Assembly (NCBI GenBank): GCA_022728415.1
Contig: JAIJJM010000117.1
Location: 1 to 6,908, forward strand
DNA: 6,908 bases
Reading direction: 5' to 3'
From: Collinsella sp.
GTDB lineage: Bacteria > Actinomycetota > Coriobacteriia > Coriobacteriales > Coriobacteriaceae
Shown here: piece after piece, positions 1-5,025 of the stretch
How positions within the stretch are numbered: the first letter of the stretch is position 1
Layout: each line of letters opens with the position of its first letter
Made by a program: the position numbers and the translations under genes
The notes under the pieces: generated by a model
Database searches by the model: none
Told to the model about the DNA's origin: nothing
What the model saw: only the letters and a program-made list of their open reading frames with translations

Positions 1-41
1 ACCTTTCCTGTTGCTGCCGCTATCGGCTTTTTCTCATCCAT
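1..41 (-). CDS. Possible 5' end of an unidentified gene running off the left edge
   Basis: On the minus strand an ATG at 41 is preceded by GGAG (46-49) with a four-base gap, and the frame stays open to the window edge. It reads MDEKKPIAAATGKV. The position fits a gene start, because it lies just past the terminator of the upstream membrane-protein gene and points the same way. Only 13 complete codons are visible, so no function can be given and chance is possible. A second ATG, one base into the next codon, is out of frame. Confidence 0.4.
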   Translation of the reverse strand, partial: MDEKKPIAAATGK

Positions 42-58
42 GATACTCCGCCACGCAC

Positions 59-87
59 AAAAAAGACGGCCCCGCAGGACCGCCTTT
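59..87 (-). terminator. Intrinsic terminator of the BI-1 family gene
   Basis: Read on the minus strand, an 8-bp GC-rich stem (77-84 pairing with 65-72) closes a TGCG tetraloop and is followed directly by six T residues (64-59). Two pairs are G:U on this strand and would be A:C mismatches on the other, so the structure is oriented for minus-strand RNA. Three A residues before the stem can pair with the first Ts. It lies 47 bases past the stop codon of the BI-1 family gene. Confidence 0.85.
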
Positions 88-133
88 CGTATCGTTTTAC
101 CGCGTCCGACAAGAAACGTCGCAATGCCCCACG

Positions 134-829
134 CTAATCGCGACGACCGAGGATGTTCAGAATGCGCAGGAACACGTTGATAATGTCCACGAACAGGTTG
201 GATGCCATGAGCACGGCGTTGGGCAGCGTGGGCGACACCGTCGTGGCAACATAGGTGTCGTAGCCAATAAACCCGGCGAACACCACGATTACGATCAGGT
301 CGGTGATGGTCTGCGAGACGCCCATGAACATCAGCACGATCTCGACCAGAATCGTGGCAAGCAGAATGCCGAAGCCGATGCCATACACACGCTGGAAAAA
401 CTTGGGGAACGTCACGCCCAAGGCACCAAAGACAAAGGTAATGGCAGCGGTGGCGATAAAAGCGGTGTTGATGGTGGGCAGGTCATAGTTGGCAAGGCCA
501 AACGACGCGGTCAGGCCAAAGGTGCTCGCAAAGATCACGTAACCCACGAGCGACAGGCCCACGGACTGTTTGCCCGCAGCGGCCGACATCATGACGATGC
601 CGACAATAGTCAGGATAAACGAGCCAAAGACCAGTGGCAGGGCGGCCCCGCTCATCATCATGCGAGCAAACGCCATGGTGCTCGTAAAGTAAGCACCGGC
701 GCCCATGGCACAAAAGCCCAAGAAAATGAAGGCAGACATGGCGAGATTGTACGCGCGCGGCGACATCTCCTTGGCGCGGCTTGCGCCGGTCTCGATGGGG
801 CCGTTCTGATAGCCCTGGATATCGTTCAT
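134..829 (-). CDS. Bax inhibitor-1 / YccA family integral membrane protein
   Basis: This is a 231-residue, very hydrophobic protein with about seven membrane segments, starting near residue 27 and ending near 225, after a short polar N-terminus. Family marks are the GYDTY motif (Asp191) and the C-terminal stretch NLFVDIINVFLRIL (Asp215) just before a short basic tail. In the bacterial homologue YetJ the equivalent two Asp residues form a pH-sensing latch of a calcium leak channel, so both key residues are kept. In other bacteria, relatives (YccA) bind and restrain the FtsH protease. ftsH is in this window but far away and unlinked in transcription, so any tie here is only suggestive. I chose the ATG at 829 because AAGGA (836-840) sits six bases upstream. 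An in-frame start at 853 would have this RBS inside the gene. The stop is TAG, followed by a good terminator. Confidence 0.92.
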   Translation of the reverse strand: MNDIQGYQNGPIETGASRAKEMSPRAYNLAMSAFIFLGFCAMGAGAYFTSTMAFARMMMSGAALPLVFGSFILTIVGIVMMSAAAGKQSVGLSLVGYVIFASTFGLTASFGLANYDLPTINTAFIATAAITFVFGALGVTFPKFFQRVYGIGFGILLATILVEIVLMFMGVSQTITDLIVIVVFAGFIGYDTYVATTVSPTLPNAVLMASNLFVDIINVFLRILNILGRRD

Positions 830-867
830 ACTTCGTCCTTTCAAAAAGCGCACGACAGCGCCATAGG

Positions 868-889
868 TGACAAGATTCCTGTCATTGTA
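868..889 (-). promoter_or_regulatory. Candidate -10 element with overlapping dyad before the BI-1 family gene
   Basis: On the minus strand TACAAT (889-884) matches five of six bases of the -10 consensus and would start an RNA of about 50 bases before the BI-1 ATG. Directly downstream, and sharing one base, is a perfect interrupted palindrome, TGACA-N7-TGTCA (868-884), at the place where a repressor would block initiation. I see no good -35 box at the right spacing. The promoter is therefore uncertain, and the gene could instead be read through from the gene ending at 908. Confidence 0.35.
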
Positions 890-907
890 CCCGAATGCCG
901 TACGTCC

Positions 908-1246
908 TTACCTACGGCGCTCGCCCTCAAGCGTACGATCAAAGGCCCAGACCCACCAACGCATCACGTGCGCCTGCGAGCCGTCCGCCCGCTCGCGCGT
1001 CTGGTCCTCCAGATACAACTCGGTCGCGTGCCCGCCAAAACGCACCTTATATGTTGCCGTACGGACACCGTGGACCATCAGGTCAAACCCGGTGGTCGAG
1101 ATAATTTCGTCGATCGTAAAGCAGCGACCGTCGACCCAGCAGACGGTGACCGGCACGACTTGTCCGCCCGCAAGGATGCGGGCCACGACGTCCACATACT
1201 GCTTGTGCACGCGCCGAGTTTTGCCGTCTGTCTGTCGATATTCCAT
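908..1246 (-). CDS. Small conserved-looking protein of unknown function
   Basis: This is a 112-residue soluble protein without a signal peptide or membrane segment. Residues 17-46 look like a beta-rich start (YVDVVARI, VVPVTVCWVDGR, FTIDEI). They are followed by YKVRFGGHATELYLED (66-81) and a Trp-rich end (RWWVWAF, 96-102). The pattern of a strand pair, a 'W-x-D-G-R' turn, and then a Y/R-V-R-x-GG strand resembles small actinobacterial DUF6504-like proteins, but that link is from memory and weak. The tail is charged and probably flexible. The ATG at 1246 is favoured because the predicted transcription start coincides with it. The G-run just before it is too close to act as a normal RBS. The gene lies 78 bases upstream of the BI-1 family gene on the same strand, and the two may be co-transcribed. 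Overlapping reading frames on the plus strand are shadows. Confidence 0.7.
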   Translation of the reverse strand: MEYRQTDGKTRRVHKQYVDVVARILAGGQVVPVTVCWVDGRCFTIDEIISTTGFDLMVHGVRTATYKVRFGGHATELYLEDQTRERADGSQAHVMRWWVWAFDRTLEGERRR

Positions 1247-1253
1247 GCCCCCT

Positions 1254-1283
1254 ATTATCGAACGCGTGTTTGCATGTTGTAAA
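1254..1283 (-). promoter_or_regulatory. Sigma-70-type promoter, probably leaderless, for the 908-1246 gene
   Basis: On the minus strand TTTACA (1283-1278) and GATAAT (1259-1254) each match five of six consensus bases and are 18 bases apart. A start point six or seven bases past the -10 box falls at 1247 or 1246, which is the ATG itself. There is no room for a 5' leader, so the mRNA is predicted to be leaderless, a common arrangement in actinobacteria. Confidence 0.65.
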
Positions 1284-1434
1284 GCGGACAGACTGTGGTT
1301 TTGGGGTGTCGGAGCGCACGCGCGTGTCCGCGCAACGTATGAGCAAAAGGAACGACCGCGGTCAACAGAGCTAATATTCAATTGTAGTGCCGAAAAATTC
1401 ACTTCTCCCATCAGAACTAGGTAAAGAAACTCGC
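1284..1434. other. Divergent intergenic stretch without a recognised gene
   Basis: This stretch lies between the minus-strand promoter and the region just before pit. It holds a perfect 10-bp palindrome GACCGCGGTC (1354-1363) and an AT-rich patch (about 1371-1400) that could house the pit promoter. I find no pair of -35 and -10 boxes with correct spacing on the plus strand. Reading frames crossing it do not look like protein and have no RBS. Confidence 0.5.
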
Positions 1435-1466
1435 AGGAGGTGATACGATTTATCATGTTTTTGTAA
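1435..1466 (+). promoter_or_regulatory. Strong Shine-Dalgarno with a tiny in-frame upstream ORF before pit
   Basis: AGGAGGTGAT (1435-1444) is a near-perfect complement to the 16S rRNA 3' end and the strongest RBS in the window. The first ATG after it (1455) gives only Met-Phe-Leu before TAA (1464-1466). A GTG overlapping the RBS (1440) in the same frame would give eight codons ending at the same TAA. This frame is the same as that of pit, whose ATG follows 30 bases after the stop. A short dyad, TGATA-N5-TATCA (1441-1455), overlaps the RBS and the ATG. It could be a leader ORF or operator, or the scar of an older, longer pit start. Confidence 0.45.
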
Positions 1467-1496
1467 CGTGTCTGCAAACTTCGAGAAAGCCCATAT

Positions 1497-2546
1497 ATGG
1501 ACGTAACGTTCTCAACCTTCCTCGGCCAACTTGTGTCGAACCCAGTCCTTGCCGTCACCGTGATCCTCGCGCTCGGTGCCATCTTCGTCAACGGATGGAC
1601 CGACGCGCCCAACGCCATCGCGACCTGCGTCACCACGCGTTGCATGCCCGCCCGCGCCGCCATTCTCATGAGCGCCGCATTCAACTTCTTGGGCGTGCTC
1701 ATCATGACTCACTTTAACGCGAGCGTCGCCAACACCATCTCACATATCGTCGACTTTGGCGGAAACAGCACCATGGCGCTCGCTTGCCTGTGCGCGGCGC
1801 TCTTCTCTATCGTCGTCTACGGCGCCACGGCATCGCGCTTTGGCATTCCCACCTCTCAGAGCCACAGCCTCATCGCCGGCCTCACCGGCGCCGCCATCGC
1901 CCTCGGCGGTGCCGGCAGCGTCAACATCCATGAGTGGATGAAGGTCATCTACGGCCTGGCGCTCTCCATCGGTCTGGGCTTTGTCATGGGCTGGGTCCTG
2001 TGCAAACTCGTCTCGATTCTGTTTGCCGCCGCCAATAGGCGACGTGCCAACGTCTTCTTTAAATATGCTCAGATCGCGAGCGCTGCGGCCATGAGCTTTA
2101 TGCACGGCGCGCAGGATGGACAGAAGTTCATCGGCGTGCTCATTTTAGGTGTCGCCTTCGCCAACGGCCAGACCGGCGTCGGCGACGCCGGCATCCCCAT
2201 CTGGATCATGCTGCTGTGCTCGGCCACCATGGGCATCGGCACCAGCGTGGGCGGCGAGCGCATCATCAAGTCCGTCGGCCAGAGCATGGTCAAGCTCGAG
2301 AAGTATCAGGGCTTCTCCGCCGACCTCGCAGGCGCCGCGAATCTGCTGCTTGCCACCCTTACCGGTATCCCTGTGTCCTCCACCCACATCAAGACTTGCG
2401 CCATCATGGGCGTCGGCGCCGTCAAGCGCCTTTCGGCCATCAACTTCGGCGTGGTCAAAGACATGATGTTCACCTGGTTCTTCACCTTCCCCGCCTGTGG
2501 ACTCATCAGCTTTGTCATGGCCAAGCTGTTCATGATGTTCATCTAG
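1497..2546 (+). CDS. pit: Pit-family low-affinity inorganic phosphate permease
   Basis: This 349-residue polytopic inner-membrane protein is predicted to carry phosphate, probably as a metal-phosphate complex, driven by the ion gradient. The family's inverted duplicated signatures are clear. The first is NGWTDAPNAIAT (32-43, Asp36), followed by GIPTSQSHSLIAG (116-128). In the second half come HGAQDGQKFIGV (203-214, Asp207) and GIPVSSTHIKT (290-300). Length fits the short bacterial Pit class, with a central cytoplasmic basic patch (RRRA, 181-184). The start at 1497 is the only ATG near the frame opening. Its own RBS is weak (GAGAAAG, 1484-1489), whereas a much stronger one lies about 55 bases upstream in front of a tiny ORF. 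In-frame TAA at 1464 rules out a longer version. The gene is followed 67 bases later by a DUF47 protein, the standard partner. Codons are strongly C-ending. Confidence 0.95.
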   Translation: MDVTFSTFLGQLVSNPVLAVTVILALGAIFVNGWTDAPNAIATCVTTRCMPARAAILMSAAFNFLGVLIMTHFNASVANTISHIVDFGGNSTMALACLCAALFSIVVYGATASRFGIPTSQSHSLIAGLTGAAIALGGAGSVNIHEWMKVIYGLALSIGLGFVMGWVLCKLVSILFAAANRRRANVFFKYAQIASAAAMSFMHGAQDGQKFIGVLILGVAFANGQTGVGDAGIPIWIMLLCSATMGIGTSVGGERIIKSVGQSMVKLEKYQGFSADLAGAANLLLATLTGIPVSSTHIKTCAIMGVGAVKRLSAINFGVVKDMMFTWFFTFPACGLISFVMAKLFMMFI

Positions 2547-2613
2547 TCACACCGAGCGCCCATCCGGACCGCAACACTTCGCCCACCCGTCTTCGCCTCG
2601 AAAGGACCCACTC

Positions 2614-3237
2614 ATGGCAAAGAAACCCGATTCGTTCTACTTTGACAACTACGTCGCCTGCGCCGATCTTGCCGTCCACGCTGCCGAGCTGCTCACCCAG
2701 ATTTTCGAGAACTTCGATCCCGCGAAGATTCACGATATGCTCGACAAGATGCACGCGATCGAGCATGCGGCCGACAAGAAGCACCATGAGCTTGAGGACG
2801 CCCTGCTCACGGCCTTTATCACCCCGCTTGAGCGCGAGGACCTGAACCTGATGAGCTGCTCGCTCGACACCGTGCTCGACCGTATCGAGGGCGTCGTGCA
2901 GCGCGTCTACTTCACCAACATCCAGAGCATCCATCCCGATGCCATCGTGATCGCCCACAAGGTGACCGACGCCTGCCGCGCCATGAAGGACCTGATGGTC
3001 GAGCTGCCCAACTACCGCAAGTCCAAGACCCTGCGCGAACTCGTCATCCAGATCAACACCATCGAGTCCGAGGCCGACGAGCTCTACATCAACGCTATGC
3101 GTAACCTGCATGTCAACGGCAAGGATCCGCTCGAGGTCATCGCCTGGCGCGACGTCTATGCCTTCCTGGAGTACTGCGCTGACTGCTGTGAGAATGTGGC
3201 TGATGTTGTGGATTCGATTGTCATGAAGAACAGTTAA
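2614..3237 (+). CDS. DUF47 / PhoU-like Pit accessory protein
   Basis: This 207-residue, almost entirely helical, soluble protein belongs to the DUF47 (PhoU-related, TIGR00153-like) family that is co-encoded with Pit transporters. It is thought to regulate or assist phosphate uptake at the membrane. Acidic motifs typical of the PhoU fold's metal-binding helices are visible: EHAAD (50-54), PLEREDL (71-77), Asp85/Asp89, ESEAD (151-155) and ENVAD (193-197). Length matches the family. The ATG at 2614 has AAAGGA (2601-2606) seven bases upstream. The gap of 67 bases from pit, with no terminator or clear promoter, supports co-transcription. The last roughly 20 codons switch from C-ending to T-ending use, unlike the rest of the gene. 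A large hairpin starts 21 bases after the stop. Confidence 0.93.
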   Translation: MAKKPDSFYFDNYVACADLAVHAAELLTQIFENFDPAKIHDMLDKMHAIEHAADKKHHELEDALLTAFITPLEREDLNLMSCSLDTVLDRIEGVVQRVYFTNIQSIHPDAIVIAHKVTDACRAMKDLMVELPNYRKSKTLRELVIQINTIESEADELYINAMRNLHVNGKDPLEVIAWRDVYAFLEYCADCCENVADVVDSIVMKNS

Positions 3238-3257
3238 TTGGGGGTACGTGTCCCGGC

Positions 3258-3341
3258 GGCGAAGGGCCGGCCACGGTTTGCTTTCTCACTCCGGCTGCTT
3301 TGCAGAGTCGTTCGAAAGTAAACCGTGGCCGGCCCTTCGCC
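3258..3341 (+). repeat. Long inverted repeat (28-bp arms) after the phosphate genes
   Basis: Arm 3258-3285 pairs with arm 3314-3341 over 28 positions. The one non-Watson-Crick pair is G3280 with T3319, which is G:U in plus-strand RNA but C:A on the other strand, so the fold favours plus-strand transcripts. The arms contain GGGCCGGCCACGG. The 28-base loop can itself fold: CTGC-TTT-GCAG (3295-3305) with ACT/AGT outside it. No T-run follows either side, so it is not a textbook intrinsic terminator. It could stabilise or end the pit operon mRNA, act as a cruciform, or be a copy of a dispersed palindromic repeat. Confidence 0.85.
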
Positions 3342-3518
3342 TTACGCACCACCATTGGGAACCTTGGCTGATGGTTAAAATGCGATGGGGGCTTGGCTGA
3401 TGCGGCCTTTTATGTCCGAATGAACACTTAGAGCCTGTACTGAGCGTTTGGCTGGAAGGAGCTTTGGGTACCCTTTGTTTTGCTTTAGGTTGATTCGTTG
3501 AATTTGGAGGGCTTGGTT
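3342..3518 (+). other. G/T-rich leader region before the nitroreductase, with an 11-bp direct repeat
   Basis: The plus strand here is visibly rich in G and T. CTTGGCTGATG occurs at 3363-3373 and again at 3392-3402, 29 bases apart, and a shorter TTGGCTG follows near 3448. GGGTACCC (3466-3473) is a perfect 8-bp palindrome. No convincing promoter boxes were found. The reading frames on the minus strand do not resemble a protein and have no RBS. GGAGG (3506-3510) belongs to the nitroreductase start. Confidence 0.45.
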
Positions 3519-4049
3519 GTGAATTATTTGGATCTGGCTCGGTCTCGGTATTCTTGTCGTTCGTTTGAGGACCGTCCTGTTGAGCAGTCGGTGGTGGATG
3601 CCATTGTTGAGGCGGGGCGTATTGCTCCTTCTGCTTGCAATAATCATCCAAGCCGCGTGATGGTGCTTGATACTCCGGAGTTGTTGGAAAAGGCTGCTGC
3701 TTGCCAGCCGCGCTTTGCTCGTGATGGGTCTATCTTTGGGGCGCCGCTTATCTTCCTTATCTGCAGCGTTACCGATGACGCCTGGGTGCGCCCGTATGAC
3801 CAGATGAACTCCAGCGAGATCGACACCTCGATCGTGTGCGATCAGATGATGATGGAGGCGAAAGAGCAGGGCCTGGGTACGTGTTGGGTGTGCCATTTTA
3901 AGCCCGAGGTGGCCTGCGAGCAGTTCAGCCTCCCCGAGGGCGTCTATCCGTATCATATGCTCGTCTGTGGCTATCCTGCCGACCATATCGCCGATCCCGA
4001 GCATCGCGAGGCCCGCACCATTCCCCTCCCCGACTTCCTCCTCAAGTAG
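3519..4049 (+). CDS. Short nitroreductase-family FMN oxidoreductase
   Basis: This 176-residue single-domain protein of the nitroreductase superfamily is likely an FMN-binding, NAD(P)H-dependent dimer in the cytoplasm. Its substrate cannot be read from sequence. FMN-site marks are the N-terminal ARSRYSCRSF (7-16), APSACNN (36-42, in place of the usual APSAxNxQ) and GLGTCW (118-123). These are linked by the helix DTSIVCDQMMMEA (102-114). Length fits the small class. I chose GTG at 3519 because GGAGG (3506-3510) lies eight bases upstream. An in-frame TTG at 3498 would place that RBS inside the gene. Codon use changes sharply: about the first 65 codons end mostly in T, while the rest end mostly in C or G like neighbouring genes. 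Its stop TAG is part of the left hairpin repeat of the transposase element. Confidence 0.9.
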   Translation: MNYLDLARSRYSCRSFEDRPVEQSVVDAIVEAGRIAPSACNNHPSRVMVLDTPELLEKAAACQPRFARDGSIFGAPLIFLICSVTDDAWVRPYDQMNSSEIDTSIVCDQMMMEAKEQGLGTCWVCHFKPEVACEQFSLPEGVYPYHMLVCGYPADHIADPEHREARTIPLPDFLLK

Positions 4050-4078
4050 ATTTTTGGGACATGCCTTAAAATCTACCT
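4046..4078 (+). repeat. Left REP-like hairpin of the RAYT unit
   Basis: GTAGATTTT (4046-4054) pairs perfectly with AAAATCTAC (4068-4076). Inside, after one T:T mismatch, GGG (4056-4058) pairs with CCT (4064-4066, including one G:U), leaving ACATG as the loop. The TAG stop of the nitroreductase (4047-4049) lies within the first stem arm. The motif GGGACATG at the tip is partly self-complementary. Confidence 0.8.
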
Positions 4079-4096
4079 CTGACCGCTCACCCGTTC

Positions 4097-4130
4097 GCCG
4101 AGTTCTGCAATCACATCAGCAGAGCTCGGC
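4097..4130 (+). other. Hairpin between the left repeat and the transposase gene
   Basis: GCCGAGTTCTGC (4097-4108) pairs with GCAGAGCTCGGC (4119-4130) over 12 positions with a 10-base loop. The single non-Watson-Crick pair is T4103:G4124, which is allowed in plus-strand RNA only. It is followed by CTTCCC rather than a T-run, so termination is doubtful. It could limit read-through from the nitroreductase gene into the transposase, or be a structural part of the element. Confidence 0.6.
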
Positions 4131-4184
4131 CTTCCCATGCTTATCCTTAAAGTCCAGTCGAAAGACCGATGCTTTGGAGGATCT

Positions 4185-4940
4185 ATGTCACGAGGCCCAC
4201 GAACCCTAACGGAAAAAGGATGCTATCACGTGGTTCAAAAGGGCGCCGGCGGACAGCAGATCTTCGAGGACGCCGAAGATAGGCTTTACTATCTCAATCT
4301 ACTCAACAGGTCGTTTCAACGCCACCACATGCGCCTCTTGGCATGGTGCCTAATGGACAACCATACGCACCTGTTACTCGATGACCCAGATGCCAACGTG
4401 AGCGAGGCATTCCAGAGACTCGGCACCGGATATGCAATGTTTTTTAAAGGAAAAACCGGGCTGGAGGGCCCCGTGTTCAAGGGTCGCTTCTACAGCAAGC
4501 CTATCGAAGACGACAATCAGCTCTTGCAAGCCATGAGGTATATCCACGATAACCCAGTCAAAGGGGGACGTGCCTCCCTATTGGAATACCGATGGAGCAG
4601 TTTTCACGAATACATGACTGAGCCGCAGATTACCGACACATCAACGATTAACGCCCTGCTCGGCAGCACCGGGAGCTTCTATCGATTTAGTACGTCCGGA
4701 CTTCCCAATGCGTATTACATCAAAACCGGAAGGTCAATTTCTGAGCAGGATTATCGTGAAGTTGCCGAAGCCGCCTTATATCCTTTGCGATGTGTGCAAG
4801 TCAAAAGCCTGGAAAAACCACCGCGAAATGAAGCGCTGATCAAACTTGCAGACATCGGACTTTCGCTCAAACAAATCGAACTCGTAACAGGCATCCCCCG
4901 TAGCACGGTATTTAAAATCATCAAAAAAGGTAGAAATTAA
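4185..4940 (+). CDS. REP-associated tyrosine transposase (Y1/HUH, RAYT family)
   Basis: This 251-residue protein has the Y1_Tnp fold used by IS200/IS605-type and RAYT enzymes, which nick and join single-stranded DNA at hairpins. The HUH pair is His60 and His62 in MDNHTHLLL (57-65). The catalytic Tyr is Tyr119 in MRYIHDNPVKGG (117-128). The FKGRFYSKPIE stretch (98-108) is the usual motif between them. A C-terminal extension carries a likely helix-turn-helix (about 216-248: IKLADIGLSLKQIELVTGIP) for DNA binding. All catalytic residues are present and there is no frameshift, so it may be active. ATG at 4185 has GGAGG (4176-4180) four bases upstream. A longer in-frame start at 4137 lacks an RBS and would contain this one. 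Its TAA stop lies inside the right repeat. Codon use is more mixed and A-richer than its neighbours, consistent with horizontal origin. Confidence 0.92.
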   Translation: MSRGPRTLTEKGCYHVVQKGAGGQQIFEDAEDRLYYLNLLNRSFQRHHMRLLAWCLMDNHTHLLLDDPDANVSEAFQRLGTGYAMFFKGKTGLEGPVFKGRFYSKPIEDDNQLLQAMRYIHDNPVKGGRASLLEYRWSSFHEYMTEPQITDTSTINALLGSTGSFYRFSTSGLPNAYYIKTGRSISEQDYREVAEAALYPLRCVQVKSLEKPPRNEALIKLADIGLSLKQIELVTGIPRSTVFKIIKKGRN

Positions 4941-4960
4941 GGCATGTCTCAAAAATCTAC
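4928..4960 (-). repeat. Right REP-like hairpin of the RAYT unit
   Basis: This is the reverse complement of the left repeat with three differences in 33 bases. Its own arms AGGTAGA (4928-4934) and TCTACCT (4956-4962) pair perfectly, with a weaker interrupted inner stem around GGCATGTCTC. The transposase stop TAA (4938-4940) lies in it. It sits only seven bases from the ftsH terminator stem. Confidence 0.8.
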
Positions 4961-4969
4961 CTAGAGCAA

Positions 4970-5006
4970 AACGCCCCATATGAGATCATCACTCAAATGG
5001 GGCGTT
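4970..5006 (-). terminator. Intrinsic terminator of ftsH
   Basis: Ten perfect pairs, AACGCCCCAT (4970-4979) with ATGGGGCGTT (4997-5006), are extended after one A:A mismatch by TGAG/CTCA (4981-4984 with 4992-4995) around a 7-base loop. Read on the minus strand, the stem ends in GCGTTTTGCT, a short T-run. It starts 20 bases past the ftsH stop. On the plus strand no T-run follows, so it is mainly an ftsH terminator, although the stem could also hinder transcripts from the transposase side. Confidence 0.75.
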
Positions 5007-5025
5007 CGGCGCTGTGCAACCAGCC

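Larger units (their letters stand above)
4046..4960 (+). mobile_element. RAYT unit bounded by inverted hairpin repeats
   Basis: A 915-bp unit consists of two 33-bp inverted repeats (4046-4078 and 4928-4960, 30 of 33 bases identical) enclosing one Y1-type transposase gene. Each repeat is itself a hairpin starting with GTAG, the tetranucleotide found at the base of REP hairpins recognised by RAYT proteins. The layout (transposase plus a pair of inverted REPs) matches known RAYT loci, where the protein is usually single-copy and acts on short repeats elsewhere. I see no target-site duplication, which fits this HUH mechanism. Confidence 0.75.

Noticed and set aside
12..30. GCCG-CTAT-CGGC followed by TTTTT as a plus-strand terminator
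   Set aside because: The stem is only four base pairs, and the region is better explained as the start of a minus-strand coding frame.
1354..1371. GACCGCGGTC palindrome and TTGACC box as a second promoter or operator
   Set aside because: The possible -10 box (CATACG, minus strand) matches only three of six bases, and a 10-bp palindrome is not rare in GC-rich DNA. It is kept only as a note in the intergenic entry.
867..1424. 185-codon plus-strand reading frame across the small unknown gene
   Set aside because: It is antisense to the better-supported minus-strand gene, is rich in Arg/Ser/Pro/Cys as expected for a shadow of GC-rich DNA, and has no RBS.
1247..1705. Upstream extension of the minus-strand 908-1246 frame into pit
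   Set aside because: The extension is antisense to pit and its leader and has no RBS. A good promoter with a start point at ATG 1246 explains the shorter gene.
2216..2845. 209-codon plus-strand frame across the pit/DUF47 junction
   Set aside because: It is rich in Arg, His, Ser and Thr and overlaps two well-supported genes in another frame.
3363..3402. CRISPR-like array from the spaced direct repeats
   Set aside because: There are only two exact 11-bp copies with no regular third unit, and no cas genes nearby.
3375..4004. 209-codon minus-strand frame opposite the nitroreductase
   Set aside because: The plus-strand product has clear nitroreductase motifs. The minus-strand product has no recognisable domain or RBS.
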